Shown piece after piece: positions 40,989 to 48,696 of a DNA stretch of 64,000 nt. Origin of the DNA: Schumannella soli (GTDB taxonomy: Bacteria; Actinomycetota; Actinomycetes; Actinomycetales; Microbacteriaceae); assembly GCF_006517435.1 (NCBI RefSeq), contig NZ_VHQG01000001.1:900335-964334 (forward strand). Reading direction: 5' to 3'. Under the pieces are notes generated by a model. The model saw only the letters and a program-made list of their open reading frames with translations, was not told the DNA's origin and did not search any database. Both the position numbers and the translations under genes were made by a program. Position 1 is the stretch's first letter. Every line of letters begins with the position of its first letter.

Positions 40989-42680
40989 ATGCCGAACCTG
41001 GGGGAACGGATCCGTCGAGCGACCTGGTCGGTGCGCTCGCGCATCGTCGTGAGCATCCTCGTGACCGCGGCCTTCGGGCTGGGCGTCGCGGGCGTCGTCT
41101 CCTACGAACTGCAGCGCACCGCCACGCTGCAGGCCGTCGACGACCGGCTCGAGGGCCAGCTCGCCGAAGCGCGCCAGATCGTGGATGCCGAAGACAGCTT
41201 CCCCAGCGTCGGCGACGCGCTCGACCGGCTGATGTCGGTGTCGGTCCCTCCCGAGGCGGGCGGAACCCTCGGCATCCTCAACGGCGAAGCCGACGACAAG
41301 TCGGGCATGGGCGACACGGTGCGCCTCGCCGAGGTCGACGGGTTCACGGATGCCGTGATCCGCACGGCGGCGACGGGCGAGCCCCGGCTGAACACCTTCC
41401 GCGAGCCGGACGGCACCAGCCTGCGCTACCTCGCCGCGCCGATCACGATCGGCTCCAGCTCCGACACCGGCATCTACGTCGTCGCGATCGACACGAACGC
41501 GCAGCTCGCCTCGCTCGACGCGACGTTCCGCGTCTACGCCGGCATCGCCGCCCTGTCGTGGGTCGTGATCGGCGTCATCGGCTGGCTCATCGCCGGGCGA
41601 CTGCTCAAGCCGCTGCGTCGGCTCAACAGCACCGCCGCCCGCATCTCCACCGACGCGCTCGACGAGCGCATCCCCGTCGCCGGACGCGACGACGTGTCGG
41701 CGATGACGGTGACCGTCAACTCGATGCTCGACCGCATCCAGACCGGCGTCGACCAGCAGCGGCAGCTGCTCGAGGATGTGCGGCACGAGCTGAAGACCCC
41801 GCTCTCGATCGTGCGCGGCGAGCTCGAACTGCTCGACGCCGCCGACGAGCACGAGGTGACGGAGGCGCGGCGCATCGGCATCGAGGAGATCGACCGGATG
41901 GTGCTGCTGCTCAACGACCTCGCCGACCTGACCGAGGTGCGCACGGCGACCCCCGACTTCGGCGTCGTCGACCTGACCCTGCTGACCGACGACGTGCTGG
42001 CGCGGGCGGCGATGCTCTCCGACCGCCCCTGGACGGTCACGCAACGGGCCACCGGTGAAGCGCGGCTCGAGCGGGGCCGCGTCATCCAGGCCTGGCTGCA
42101 GCTCGCCGAGAACGCCGACAAGTACTCCCCGGCGGGCGCCCCCGTCGAGCTCAGCAGCGTCGGAGAAGGGGATGCGGTGCGCTTCTCGGTGCGCGACCAC
42201 GGCGAGCCGATCGCCGAGGAGCTGCGCGGCCGCATCTTCGACCGCTTCGTGCGCGGCGCCGACGCCGAACGCGCCGACGGCACGGGGCTCGGCCTCGCGA
42301 TCGTCAGCGCGATCGCGGCCGGGCACGGCGGGCGGGCCGAGCTCAGCGTGTCGGAGAGCGGCAACACCTTCAGCCTCGTGCTGCCCCGCCTCTCGGCGGC
42401 AGCGCTGCGCATCGAGGAGGAGCGGCGGCTGGCGCGGGAGTCCGCGACTGATGTCTCGACCGAGACGGATGCGGCGGGTGCGGGTGCGGGTGCGGGTGCG
42501 GGTCGGCTGGCCGGGCCGGGCGCGGGCGCGGGCGGACACGACCGCGCGGAGTCCGACCGTGCCGACCTCGCCGATCACCCGGACGCCGCCGCACCCGGTC
42601 TCGACGACGTGCCCGGTCTCGGCGCGCTGCAGGAGGAACGGGAGCGCGCATCCACCTCATCGAGAGGCCGCGGCGCATGA
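40989..42680 (+). CDS. Sensor histidine kinase
   Basis: A membrane receptor kinase of 563 residues: helix 1 (about 18-40), an extracytoplasmic sensor of ~130 residues, helix 2 (about 178-198), HAMP, HisKA with phospho-acceptor His266 (DVRHELKTPLS), and an ATPase domain (AENADKYSP, RIFDRFVRGAD, GTGLGLAIV). The C-terminal ~100 residues are an unusual low-complexity tail, partly encoded by a GCGGGT hexamer repeat. The ATG at 40989 is favoured over the adjacent GTG. Its stop overlaps the response regulator ATG; kinase-first order. Confidence 0.93.
   Translation: MPNLGERIRRATWSVRSRIVVSILVTAAFGLGVAGVVSYELQRTATLQAVDDRLEGQLAEARQIVDAEDSFPSVGDALDRLMSVSVPPEAGGTLGILNGEADDKSGMGDTVRLAEVDGFTDAVIRTAATGEPRLNTFREPDGTSLRYLAAPITIGSSSDTGIYVVAIDTNAQLASLDATFRVYAGIAALSWVVIGVIGWLIAGRLLKPLRRLNSTAARISTDALDERIPVAGRDDVSAMTVTVNSMLDRIQTGVDQQRQLLEDVRHELKTPLSIVRGELELLDAADEHEVTEARRIGIEEIDRMVLLLNDLADLTEVRTATPDFGVVDLTLLTDDVLARAAMLSDRPWTVTQRATGEARLERGRVIQAWLQLAENADKYSPAGAPVELSSVGEGDAVRFSVRDHGEPIAEELRGRIFDRFVRGADAERADGTGLGLAIVSAIAAGHGGRAELSVSESGNTFSLVLPRLSAAALRIEEERRLARESATDVSTETDAAGAGAGAGAGRLAGPGAGAGGHDRAESDRADLADHPDAAAPGLDDVPGLGALQEERERASTSSRGRGA
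42474..42503 (+). repeat. Five tandem GCGGGT hexamers inside the kinase gene
   Basis: Five perfect GCGGGT units encode an Ala-Gly run in the C-terminal tail. Unit gain or loss would keep the frame. Confidence 0.8.
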
Positions 42681-43333
42681 CCTCGATCCTCGTCGCCGAA
42701 GACGAGGACCGCCTCGCGTCGCTCATCGTGCGCGCGCTCACCCGCGGGGGCTTCCTGGTCGAGCGGGTCTCCACCGGGACCGCCGCCCTCGACGCCGCCC
42801 TGTCGGGGAGGTACCAGCTCGTGCTGCTCGACATCGGGCTGCCCGAGCTCGACGGCATCAGCGTGCTCGAACGCATCCGCCGCCTCGACGGCTCGCTGCC
42901 GATCCTGCTCGTCACCGCTGACAACGCGCCCCAGCACATCGTGCGCGGACTCGCCGCCGGGGCCGACGACTACATCCCGAAGCCCTTCCGCTTCGACGAG
43001 CTCGTCGCCCGCGTCGAGGCGAACCTGCGCAAGGCCCGCGCCGTGCAGACCGTGCTCGTCGTCGGCGACCTGACGCTCGACCTGATGGGACGCACCGCAT
43101 CCACCCCCGACGTCAGTGAGACGCTGCCGATCCGCGAGCTCGAGCTGCTCGAGTACCTCATGCGCCGCCCCGGAGCCACGGTCACTCGCGAGCAGCTGCT
43201 CGCCGACATCTGGGGAATCGAGACCGCCCGCAGCTCGAACGTCATCGACGTCTACGTGCGCCACCTGCGCCGGCGCCTCGGCGCGGATGTCGTCGAGACG
43301 GTGCGCGGCGAGGGGTACCGGATCGGGGTGTGA
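42677..43333 (+). CDS. OmpR-family response regulator
   Basis: A 218-residue DNA-binding response regulator: receiver domain (ILVAEDEDR, phospho-acceptor Asp52 in LVLLDIGLPELDG, VTADN, KPFRFDEL) and a C-terminal winged helix (LPIRELELLEYLMRRPG, YVRHLRRRLG, VRGEGYRI). Cognate partner of the kinase upstream, with an ATGA overlap. The target genes are not evident. Confidence 0.95.
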   Translation: MTSILVAEDEDRLASLIVRALTRGGFLVERVSTGTAALDAALSGRYQLVLLDIGLPELDGISVLERIRRLDGSLPILLVTADNAPQHIVRGLAAGADDYIPKPFRFDELVARVEANLRKARAVQTVLVVGDLTLDLMGRTASTPDVSETLPIRELELLEYLMRRPGATVTREQLLADIWGIETARSSNVIDVYVRHLRRRLGADVVETVRGEGYRIGV

Positions 43334-43397
43334 GGGATCCGCGTCACACCCGACCGGAACGCGGTCGGACGGTGTCGAATGGATGCGGAGGCACACG

Positions 43398-44204
43398 ATG
43401 ACCGATGACCTGACGCCCGAGTCGGAGGGCGAGGAGTTGAGCGAGCTGTCCGCGGGCGACGCGAAGCGCGACGGCGCGACGGCGCCCGAGACCGCCGCCG
43501 CGCGGCTCGCCGCGGCGCTCGAGGTCGGCGACGCATCCCACCGGCTGCAGGCGGCGCTCACCGCCGGCACCCGCCCGAACGACGCCTACGTCGACGTGCT
43601 GGTCGCGCGCTGCGCCGTCGAGCCCGACTTCTTCGTGCGGGAGATGCTGACGTGGGCGCTCATCCGTCACGATCCGGTGGTCGCGGTCGACCGGGTCGTG
43701 CAGGAGCTGACGTCGCCGATCGCGCAGGCACGCAGCCAGGCGCTTCACACCCTGTCGAAGATCGGGGATGCCCGGGCGTGGCCGTCGATCACGTCCGAGC
43801 TGCTGCACGACGAGTCGGACGAGGTGGCGCGGGCCGCGTGGCGCACCTCAGCGGGACTCGTGCCATCGACCACCGAGGACCGCGCGGCGCTCGCCGTCGA
43901 GCTCGCGGCCGAGTTCGGGCGCGGCGACCGCGCGCTGCGACGCAGCCTGAGCCGGGCGCTCGGGATGCTGGAGGATGTCGCCGGTCCTGTCGTGGCCGCG
44001 GCGACGCGGAACGCCGATGAGGGCGTGCGCATCCACGCCCTCACGACCGCGCATCTGCTCGAGAACCCCGACGCCGACTTCGACGACGCCGTGATCGAAG
44101 CGCGGCGGATCGTCGCGCTGGAGGCGATGCCGGGTGCGGTCGAGGACGCGGGGGAGCCTGCCGCGTCGGAGGAGTCGGAGGAGCGGCCGGACGCATCTGC
44201 GTGA
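43398..44204 (+). CDS. HEAT-repeat protein
   Basis: A 268-residue soluble protein with an acidic N-terminus (~30 residues) and at least five HEAT-like helical repeats (VREMLTWALIRHDP, ARSQALHTLSKIGDARAW, VARAAWRTSAGLV, LRRSLSRALGMLEDVAG, VRIHALTTAHLLENP), then an acidic tail. HEAT repeats are interaction scaffolds; the partner is unknown. GGAGG lies before the ATG. Monocistronic, followed by repeat element copy 2. Confidence 0.8.
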   Translation: MTDDLTPESEGEELSELSAGDAKRDGATAPETAAARLAAALEVGDASHRLQAALTAGTRPNDAYVDVLVARCAVEPDFFVREMLTWALIRHDPVVAVDRVVQELTSPIAQARSQALHTLSKIGDARAWPSITSELLHDESDEVARAAWRTSAGLVPSTTEDRAALAVELAAEFGRGDRALRRSLSRALGMLEDVAGPVVAAATRNADEGVRIHALTTAHLLENPDADFDDAVIEARRIVALEAMPGAVEDAGEPAASEESEERPDASA

Positions 44205-44214
44205 CCGCCAGGGT

Positions 44215-44287
44215 GACGTAACTCAGCAGAATCGGCCGGATGTGACGAGAAACGGGCCGGATGGACGCGTTTCTCCTGAGTTGCGTC
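44215..44287. repeat. Intergenic imperfect palindrome, copy 2 of 2
   Basis: Left arm GACGTAACTCAGCAGA (44215-44230) and right arm TCTCCTGAGTTGCGTC (44272-44287) pair at 14 of 16 bases. The arms, total length (73 against 72) and GTGACG lead-in match copy 1 at 15126-15197. Confidence 0.8.
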
Positions 44288-44313
44288 GCGTGGGACGCGT
44301 CACGTGGGGGCGG

Positions 44314-45027
44314 TCAGCGGTCGGCGCGGCGGGCGCGGCGGCGCTCGCGGACGCGCTCCCACCACGACGGCTCGCGGGCCTCGGCGGCGGCGCGGGCCTC
44401 CTCGGCCTCGCGCGAAGCCCGCGCCTGAGTGCGGGCGATCCGGCGCTCGCGCCAGCGCGCCACCTCGGCGTCGATGTCGCGGGTCGGTGTGACGACGGGC
44501 GGGCCGCCAAGCAGCTGGCGCCGCGCGTCGATCACGCGTGCGTTGAAGTCGGCCAGGTGCTCGCGCACCTCGGCTTCGCGGTGCAGGCGGTCGAGCCGGT
44601 CATCCAGTCGCTGGTTCTCGGTGCGCAGGGTGAGGGCGGGCGGGCCGAGGCCGCCGAGGTCCTCGTTCTCGATCTTCTGGCGGATCCACCAGTCCTCGTC
44701 CATGCGCCCGCCGATGCCGCGCAGGGGCTTGCCGGCGCCGGGCAGGTCGTCGAAGTCGCCGCGGCGGATGGCCTGCTGGATCTCGGTCTCGATGCGCGCC
44801 GTGTGCTGGTCGGGCGCCCAGAGGGTCGCGTTGGATCCCTCGTCGAGGTCGGCCTCGCCGCGCAGCCGACGATGGCGGCGCACCGCGTCGTTCTCGCTCG
44901 GCAGTTCGCGCTCGCTCGCGGTGTCTCCCGCCTCCGCGGGCCGGGAACCACCCGACGGCTCACCCTGCGGGCGGTCCGACGACCCGCGTCGGCCGCGTCC
45001 CGCATCCTCCGGATCGACGCCGTCCAT
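44314..45027 (-). CDS. DUF1992 (DnaJC28-like conserved domain) protein
   Basis: A 237-residue soluble protein. After a disordered N-terminus (~65 residues), the DUF1992 motif appears (IETEIQQAIRRGDFDDLPGA, GKPLRG, DEDWWIRQKIENED). An Arg/Ala/Glu-rich helical tail follows. This domain occurs in bacterial proteins and the eukaryotic DnaJ homolog C28; its function is not established. The ATG at 45027 has TAGCGT eight bases upstream. Confidence 0.88.
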   Translation of the reverse strand: MDGVDPEDAGRGRRGSSDRPQGEPSGGSRPAEAGDTASERELPSENDAVRRHRRLRGEADLDEGSNATLWAPDQHTARIETEIQQAIRRGDFDDLPGAGKPLRGIGGRMDEDWWIRQKIENEDLGGLGPPALTLRTENQRLDDRLDRLHREAEVREHLADFNARVIDARRQLLGGPPVVTPTRDIDAEVARWRERRIARTQARASREAEEARAAAEAREPSWWERVRERRRARRADR

Positions 45028-45035
45028 GTGCTTCG

Positions 45036-45041
45036 ACGCTA
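45036..45041 (-). promoter_or_regulatory. -10-like TAGCGT before the DUF1992 gene
   Basis: TAGCGT lies eight bases before the ATG, consistent with a leaderless or near-leaderless start. Confidence 0.35.
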
Positions 45042-45094
45042 TCAACGGCCGAGCGGATGCGGCGGGGTCCGGCCCTGAGTGGCACGGAGTCGGC

Positions 45095-45562
45095 TCAGTC
45101 GCAGGCCCAGGCGTGATGTGCGCCGAAGGCGTCCTCGAGCTTGCGGAGCGCATCCGGTCGACCCCACTCGACGTAGTCGTGGCAGTCGTCGGTGAAGGTG
45201 GCGGCGGCGGCGCCGTAGTCGCCGACCGCCGCGTACGCCCAGTGCCGGCGCGACGCGGTGTCCCACTGGTTCGCCGCGCCGGTGTTCGGGCTCACGTCGA
45301 GCTCGGTGCCATCGGGGAAGACGAGAGTGAGGTGCTGCTCGAGTCGGCAGTCGGGCTCAGCGGTCAGCGACTCCACCTCGACGCGGATGTCGGCGTCGCA
45401 GACCGGAAGGGTCAGCTCGGAGGCGTCCAGCACGAGTCCGCGGGATGCACCGCCGCCGAGCGAGCCTGCAGCCGGGACGGCCAGGCATCCGCTGAGCAGC
45501 ACCAGGCATGCAGCCGTGGTCACCGCGCCGATGATGGACCGCAGCGCCCGACGAGTCCTCAC
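45095..45562 (-). CDS. Hypothetical lipoprotein
   Basis: A 155-residue protein with a basic N-terminus, a hydrophobic signal and a lipobox (VLLSGC, Cys26) for lipid attachment. The mature domain has several Cys (LPVCDADIRVEVE, PDCRLEQHLTL, DDCHDYVEW, HAWACD) that could form disulfides. No family is recognised. The GTG has TAGAGT six bases upstream, so it may be leaderless. Confidence 0.75.
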   Translation of the reverse strand: MRTRRALRSIIGAVTTAACLVLLSGCLAVPAAGSLGGGASRGLVLDASELTLPVCDADIRVEVESLTAEPDCRLEQHLTLVFPDGTELDVSPNTGAANQWDTASRRHWAYAAVGDYGAAAATFTDDCHDYVEWGRPDALRKLEDAFGAHHAWACD

Positions 45563-45568
45563 GATCGG

Positions 45569-45574
45569 ACTCTA
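45569..45574 (-). promoter_or_regulatory. -10-like TAGAGT before the lipoprotein gene
   Basis: TAGAGT ends six bases before the GTG start. Confidence 0.4.
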
Positions 45575-45592
45575 CGCCTCGACGCCGGAAGG

Positions 45593-46087
45593 TCAGCGGC
45601 CGCGGTGGCCGCCCCCGCCCCATCCGCCGCCGTTGCCGCCGCCGCGGTGGTCGTCGCCGCCGGAGCCGCGGTGGTCGTCTCCGCCGCCCCATCCGCCGCG
45701 ATGGCCGTCGTCGTGCCCGCCGCCGTTGCCTCCGCTGCCGCGGTTCGAGGGCGGGGCGGGCTGCGGTGCCGGAGCCTTCGCGGGCTGCTGCACGGGCGCC
45801 GGTGCGGGCGCAGGAGCCGCCGGAGCGGGCGCGGCCTTCGCCGGCGCCGGCTGCGCGGCGGTGCCGCTCGACGCGGGCGTCTCGACCGGCGGCGTGGTCG
45901 GCGCGACGACCGGCAGCGGCGCGGCCGGAGCCGGTGCGCTGTCGGGCGCGGTCTCGGTGACCTCGATCGCCGAGCCCGCGAGGGTCTTCGTCGAGTCGTC
46001 GTGCGTGTCGGTGTTGAGCTGAACGGCCGCTCCGGCCCCCACGATCGCGAGAGCTCCCACGGCGATGACAGCAGGAAGCGTCTTCAT
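45593..46087 (-). CDS. Secreted or anchored Ala/Pro- and Gly/His-rich protein
   Basis: A 164-residue protein: signal-like N-terminus (KTLPAVIAVGALAIVGAGAA), an acidic/Thr stretch, an Ala-Pro repeat region (about residues 55-110), and a C-terminal Gly/His/Asp/Arg-rich region (GGGDDHRGSGGDDHRGG) that could bind metal. AGGAT precedes the ATG. Low complexity prevents a family call. It lies downstream of the polysaccharide operon on the same strand, but 78 bases after ugd, so membership is uncertain. Confidence 0.65.
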   Translation of the reverse strand: MKTLPAVIAVGALAIVGAGAAVQLNTDTHDDSTKTLAGSAIEVTETAPDSAPAPAAPLPVVAPTTPPVETPASSGTAAQPAPAKAAPAPAAPAPAPAPVQQPAKAPAPQPAPPSNRGSGGNGGGHDDGHRGGWGGGDDHRGSGGDDHRGGGNGGGWGGGGHRGR

Positions 46088-46165
46088 CGGAATCCTGATC
46101 CTTTCGCGCGGGCCCCCCGTCGGATGCCCGCTGTCGTTGATGGTGAGTCGACGAGTGATGGTGAG

Positions 46166-47557
46166 TCAGTGGGCGGGCACCCGGGCCGCGACCCGACCAG
46201 CCTGCGGGGCGGGTCGGCCGAGGGCGCGGAACTCCCAGCCGGCTGCCACGTAGGCCTCCTGGTCGAGCACGTCGCGGGCGTCGACCATGCGGGGATGCGC
46301 GCCGGCCTCTTCGAGCGACGCGGGGGAGGCCTCGCGGAACTCCGACCACTCGGTCAGCAGGGCCACCACATCCGCGTCGACGACCGCCTCCTCGAGCGAG
46401 TCGGCGTAGTCGAGGTCGGGGTAGGCGCGGTGCGCGTTGCTGTTCGCCTCGGGGTCGTAGACGGTGACGTGGGCGCCCTCGAGATAGAGCAGACGCGCGA
46501 CGTCGAGCGCCGGCGCATCCCGCACATCGTCGCTGTTCGGCTTGAACGCAGCGCCGAGCGCGGCCACCCGCTTGCCGGCGAGGTCGCCGCCGACGAGCTC
46601 GCGGATGAGGTCGACGGTGCGGGTGCGGCGGCGGATGTTGATGGCATCCACCTCGGCGAGGAACGCGACCGCGTCGCCGACGCCGAGCTCCTCGGCGCGG
46701 GCGCGGAACGCCCGGATGTCCTTCGGCAGGCAGCCGCCGCCGAACCCCAGCCCGGGCTTGAGGAAGCGCGAGCCGATGCGGTCGTCGAGGCCGAGCGCCG
46801 CCGACAGCGAGTCGACGTCGGCGCCGGTCGCCTCGCACACCTCGGCCATCGCGTTGATGTACGAGATCTTCGTGGCGAGGAAGGAGTTCGCGGCGACCTT
46901 CACCAGCTCGGCGGTCGGGATGTCGGTCACGAGCACCGGCACGCCCTCGTCGACGATCGGGCTGAACACATCGCGCAGCGTCGCCTCGGCCTGCTCCGAC
47001 GCGACGCCGAACACGAGCCGGTCGGGGTGCAGCGTGTCGTCGACGGCGAAGCCCTCGCGCAGGAACTCGGGGTTCCAGGCGACCTCGATGCGCGCATCCT
47101 CGGGGCTCACCTCGTCGGCCAGCTCGGCCAGATCCGCCGCTGTGCCGACCGGCACGGTCGACTTGCCGACGATGAGCGCGTCGCCGTGGATGCGCGAGGC
47201 CAGCTCGCGCACGGCCGACTGCACGTAGCGCAGGTCGGCGGCGTAGCTGTCGGGCTTCTGCGGGGTGCCGACGCAGATGAAGTGCACCTCGCCGAAGTCG
47301 GCGGCCTCGTCGAAGTCGGTCGTGAAGCGGATGCGTCCCGTCGCCTGCGCCTCGGCCAGCTTCTCGGGAAGCCCCGGCTCGAAGAACGGCACGTCGCCGC
47401 GGGCGAGACGGTCGACCTTGCCCGGATCGACGTCGACGCCCAGAACGTCGTAGCCGAGGATCGCCATGCAGATGGCGTGCGTGGCGCCGAGGTAGCCGGT
47501 GCCGACGACGGTGATGCGCTGAGGTGCGGCGCCATCGTTCTCGTTCGAGGTGCTCAC
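46166..47557 (-). CDS. ugd: UDP-glucose/GDP-mannose dehydrogenase family, probable UDP-glucose 6-dehydrogenase
   Basis: Oxidises a nucleotide sugar to the uronic acid form, most likely UDP-glucose to UDP-glucuronate. The 463-residue protein has an N-terminal NAD-binding site (ITVVGTGYLGATHAI), the central domain (WNPEFLREGFAVDDTLHPDR, AELVKVAANSFLATKISYIN), the catalytic Cys276 in GFGGGCLPKD and the C-terminal UDP-binding domain (GAAFKPNSDDVRDAP). GTG start with AAAGGA upstream. It closes the operon of the GT2 synthase and beta-helix proteins and would supply their sugar donor. GDP-mannose specificity cannot be excluded by eye. Confidence 0.93.
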   Translation of the reverse strand: MSTSNENDGAAPQRITVVGTGYLGATHAICMAILGYDVLGVDVDPGKVDRLARGDVPFFEPGLPEKLAEAQATGRIRFTTDFDEAADFGEVHFICVGTPQKPDSYAADLRYVQSAVRELASRIHGDALIVGKSTVPVGTAADLAELADEVSPEDARIEVAWNPEFLREGFAVDDTLHPDRLVFGVASEQAEATLRDVFSPIVDEGVPVLVTDIPTAELVKVAANSFLATKISYINAMAEVCEATGADVDSLSAALGLDDRIGSRFLKPGLGFGGGCLPKDIRAFRARAEELGVGDAVAFLAEVDAINIRRRTRTVDLIRELVGGDLAGKRVAALGAAFKPNSDDVRDAPALDVARLLYLEGAHVTVYDPEANSNAHRAYPDLDYADSLEEAVVDADVVALLTEWSEFREASPASLEEAGAHPRMVDARDVLDQEAYVAAGWEFRALGRPAPQAGRVAARVPAH

Positions 47558-47595
47558 GATCGTTCCTTTCGTCGTGTTGCGGATGGGTGAGGGGA

Positions 47596-48696
47596 TCAGT
47601 TGGGCGTGCAGTCGGCGTTCGACAGGCCCTTGGCCGCGTCGGTGGCGCTGTTGTCGCAGCGCACGACGTTGCTCAGCTTCTTGGTGACGTTGATGCCGTA
47701 GCCGGAGCCGTCGACATCCGCCCGGTTGCCCGAGAAGACGTTGCCGGTGCCCCAGCCGTCGGCGACCTCGTGGGTCTGGAAGCCGTCTTCGGGCGCGGCG
47801 GTGCCGGTGTTGCCGGTGACGGTCCAGCCGTTGCCCTTGATGTCGACCCAGCTGTCGGCGGACTTCATGCCGCTCCCGTCGAAGGAGTTGCCGATGATGC
47901 GACCGCCGGTCGAGCCCTCCTTGACGTCGATCGACTCGGCCGTGGTGGCGCTGATGCGGTTGCCCTGGATGAGGGCGCGGTCGCTGCGATCGGGCTGGCC
48001 CTTCGTGATCTGCTTCCAGTTCGACTCGGCCGAGCCGACGTAGATGCCTTCGCCGTAGTCGGCCTTGCGCTGGCCCGTCTTCGAGATCGTGTTGCCGATC
48101 ACCCGGGCGTCGGTGCTGTTCTCACGCAGGTGGATGGCCTCGTCGCCCGTGCCGGTCACGGTGAGCCCGCGCACGGTCACGTTCTTCGCCGCGTCGACCA
48201 TGACCCCCTTCTGCGACTTCGTCACGGTGAAGCCGTCGAGTACCCAGTAGTCGCCGCCGTCGACGTGGAATCCGTAGCCGTCGCTCGTGCTGCCCGTCGT
48301 GACGACCGCATCCGCTCCGCCGCAGACGGCGATCGGCTTCGCGGCGGTGCCGTCGGCCCGACCGGTGAAGTCGCCCTTGTAGGTGCCGTCCTTGAGCTTG
48401 ATGACGGTTCCGGCCTTGGCGGCCTTGAGGGCGGCGGTGAACGTCTTCGCGCTCGATACCGTGACGGTCGGCTTCGCGCAGACGGCGCTCGCCGCGGAGC
48501 TCGCCGAGCCCGAGGGAGACGGGGAGGGCGAGGTGGATGCGGGCGCCGACTTCGAGGACGCGGCGCCACCGGCGCCGCTCGCCGACTCCGCCGACCGCGT
48601 GGCCGCGACGGCGGCCCCGGCGACGAGCGCTCCGGCGGCGACCACGGCGATGCCGGTCGCGAGGGCGATGGTGCGGGTTCTGCGGTTCAGGGTCAT
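47596..48696 (-). CDS. Secreted right-handed parallel beta-helix protein
   Basis: A 366-residue protein with a signal peptide (NRRTRTIALATGIAVVAAG), a Ser/Ala/Pro linker (about 35-70) and a beta-helix of successive ~22-residue coils (for example FTVTKSQKGVMVDAAKNV, GLTVTGTGDEAIHLRENS, NRISATTAESIDVKEGS). Such folds are found in polysaccharide lyases and C5-epimerases. The Asn-ladder pattern and GDEAIHL resemble carbohydrate-active beta-helices, but no catalytic set was confirmed. The ATG overlaps the stop of the membrane beta-helix gene. Probable modifier of the polymer made by the operon. Confidence 0.82.
   Translation of the reverse strand: MTLNRRTRTIALATGIAVVAAGALVAGAAVAATRSAESASGAGGAASSKSAPASTSPSPSPSGSASSAASAVCAKPTVTVSSAKTFTAALKAAKAGTVIKLKDGTYKGDFTGRADGTAAKPIAVCGGADAVVTTGSTSDGYGFHVDGGDYWVLDGFTVTKSQKGVMVDAAKNVTVRGLTVTGTGDEAIHLRENSTDARVIGNTISKTGQRKADYGEGIYVGSAESNWKQITKGQPDRSDRALIQGNRISATTAESIDVKEGSTGGRIIGNSFDGSGMKSADSWVDIKGNGWTVTGNTGTAAPEDGFQTHEVADGWGTGNVFSGNRADVDGSGYGINVTKKLSNVVRCDNSATDAAKGLSNADCTPN

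Noticed and set aside
44429..47590. 1053-codon plus-strand frame across DUF1992, lipoprotein and ugd genes
   Set aside because: It spans several unrelated genes in antisense and has a low-complexity translation; spurious.
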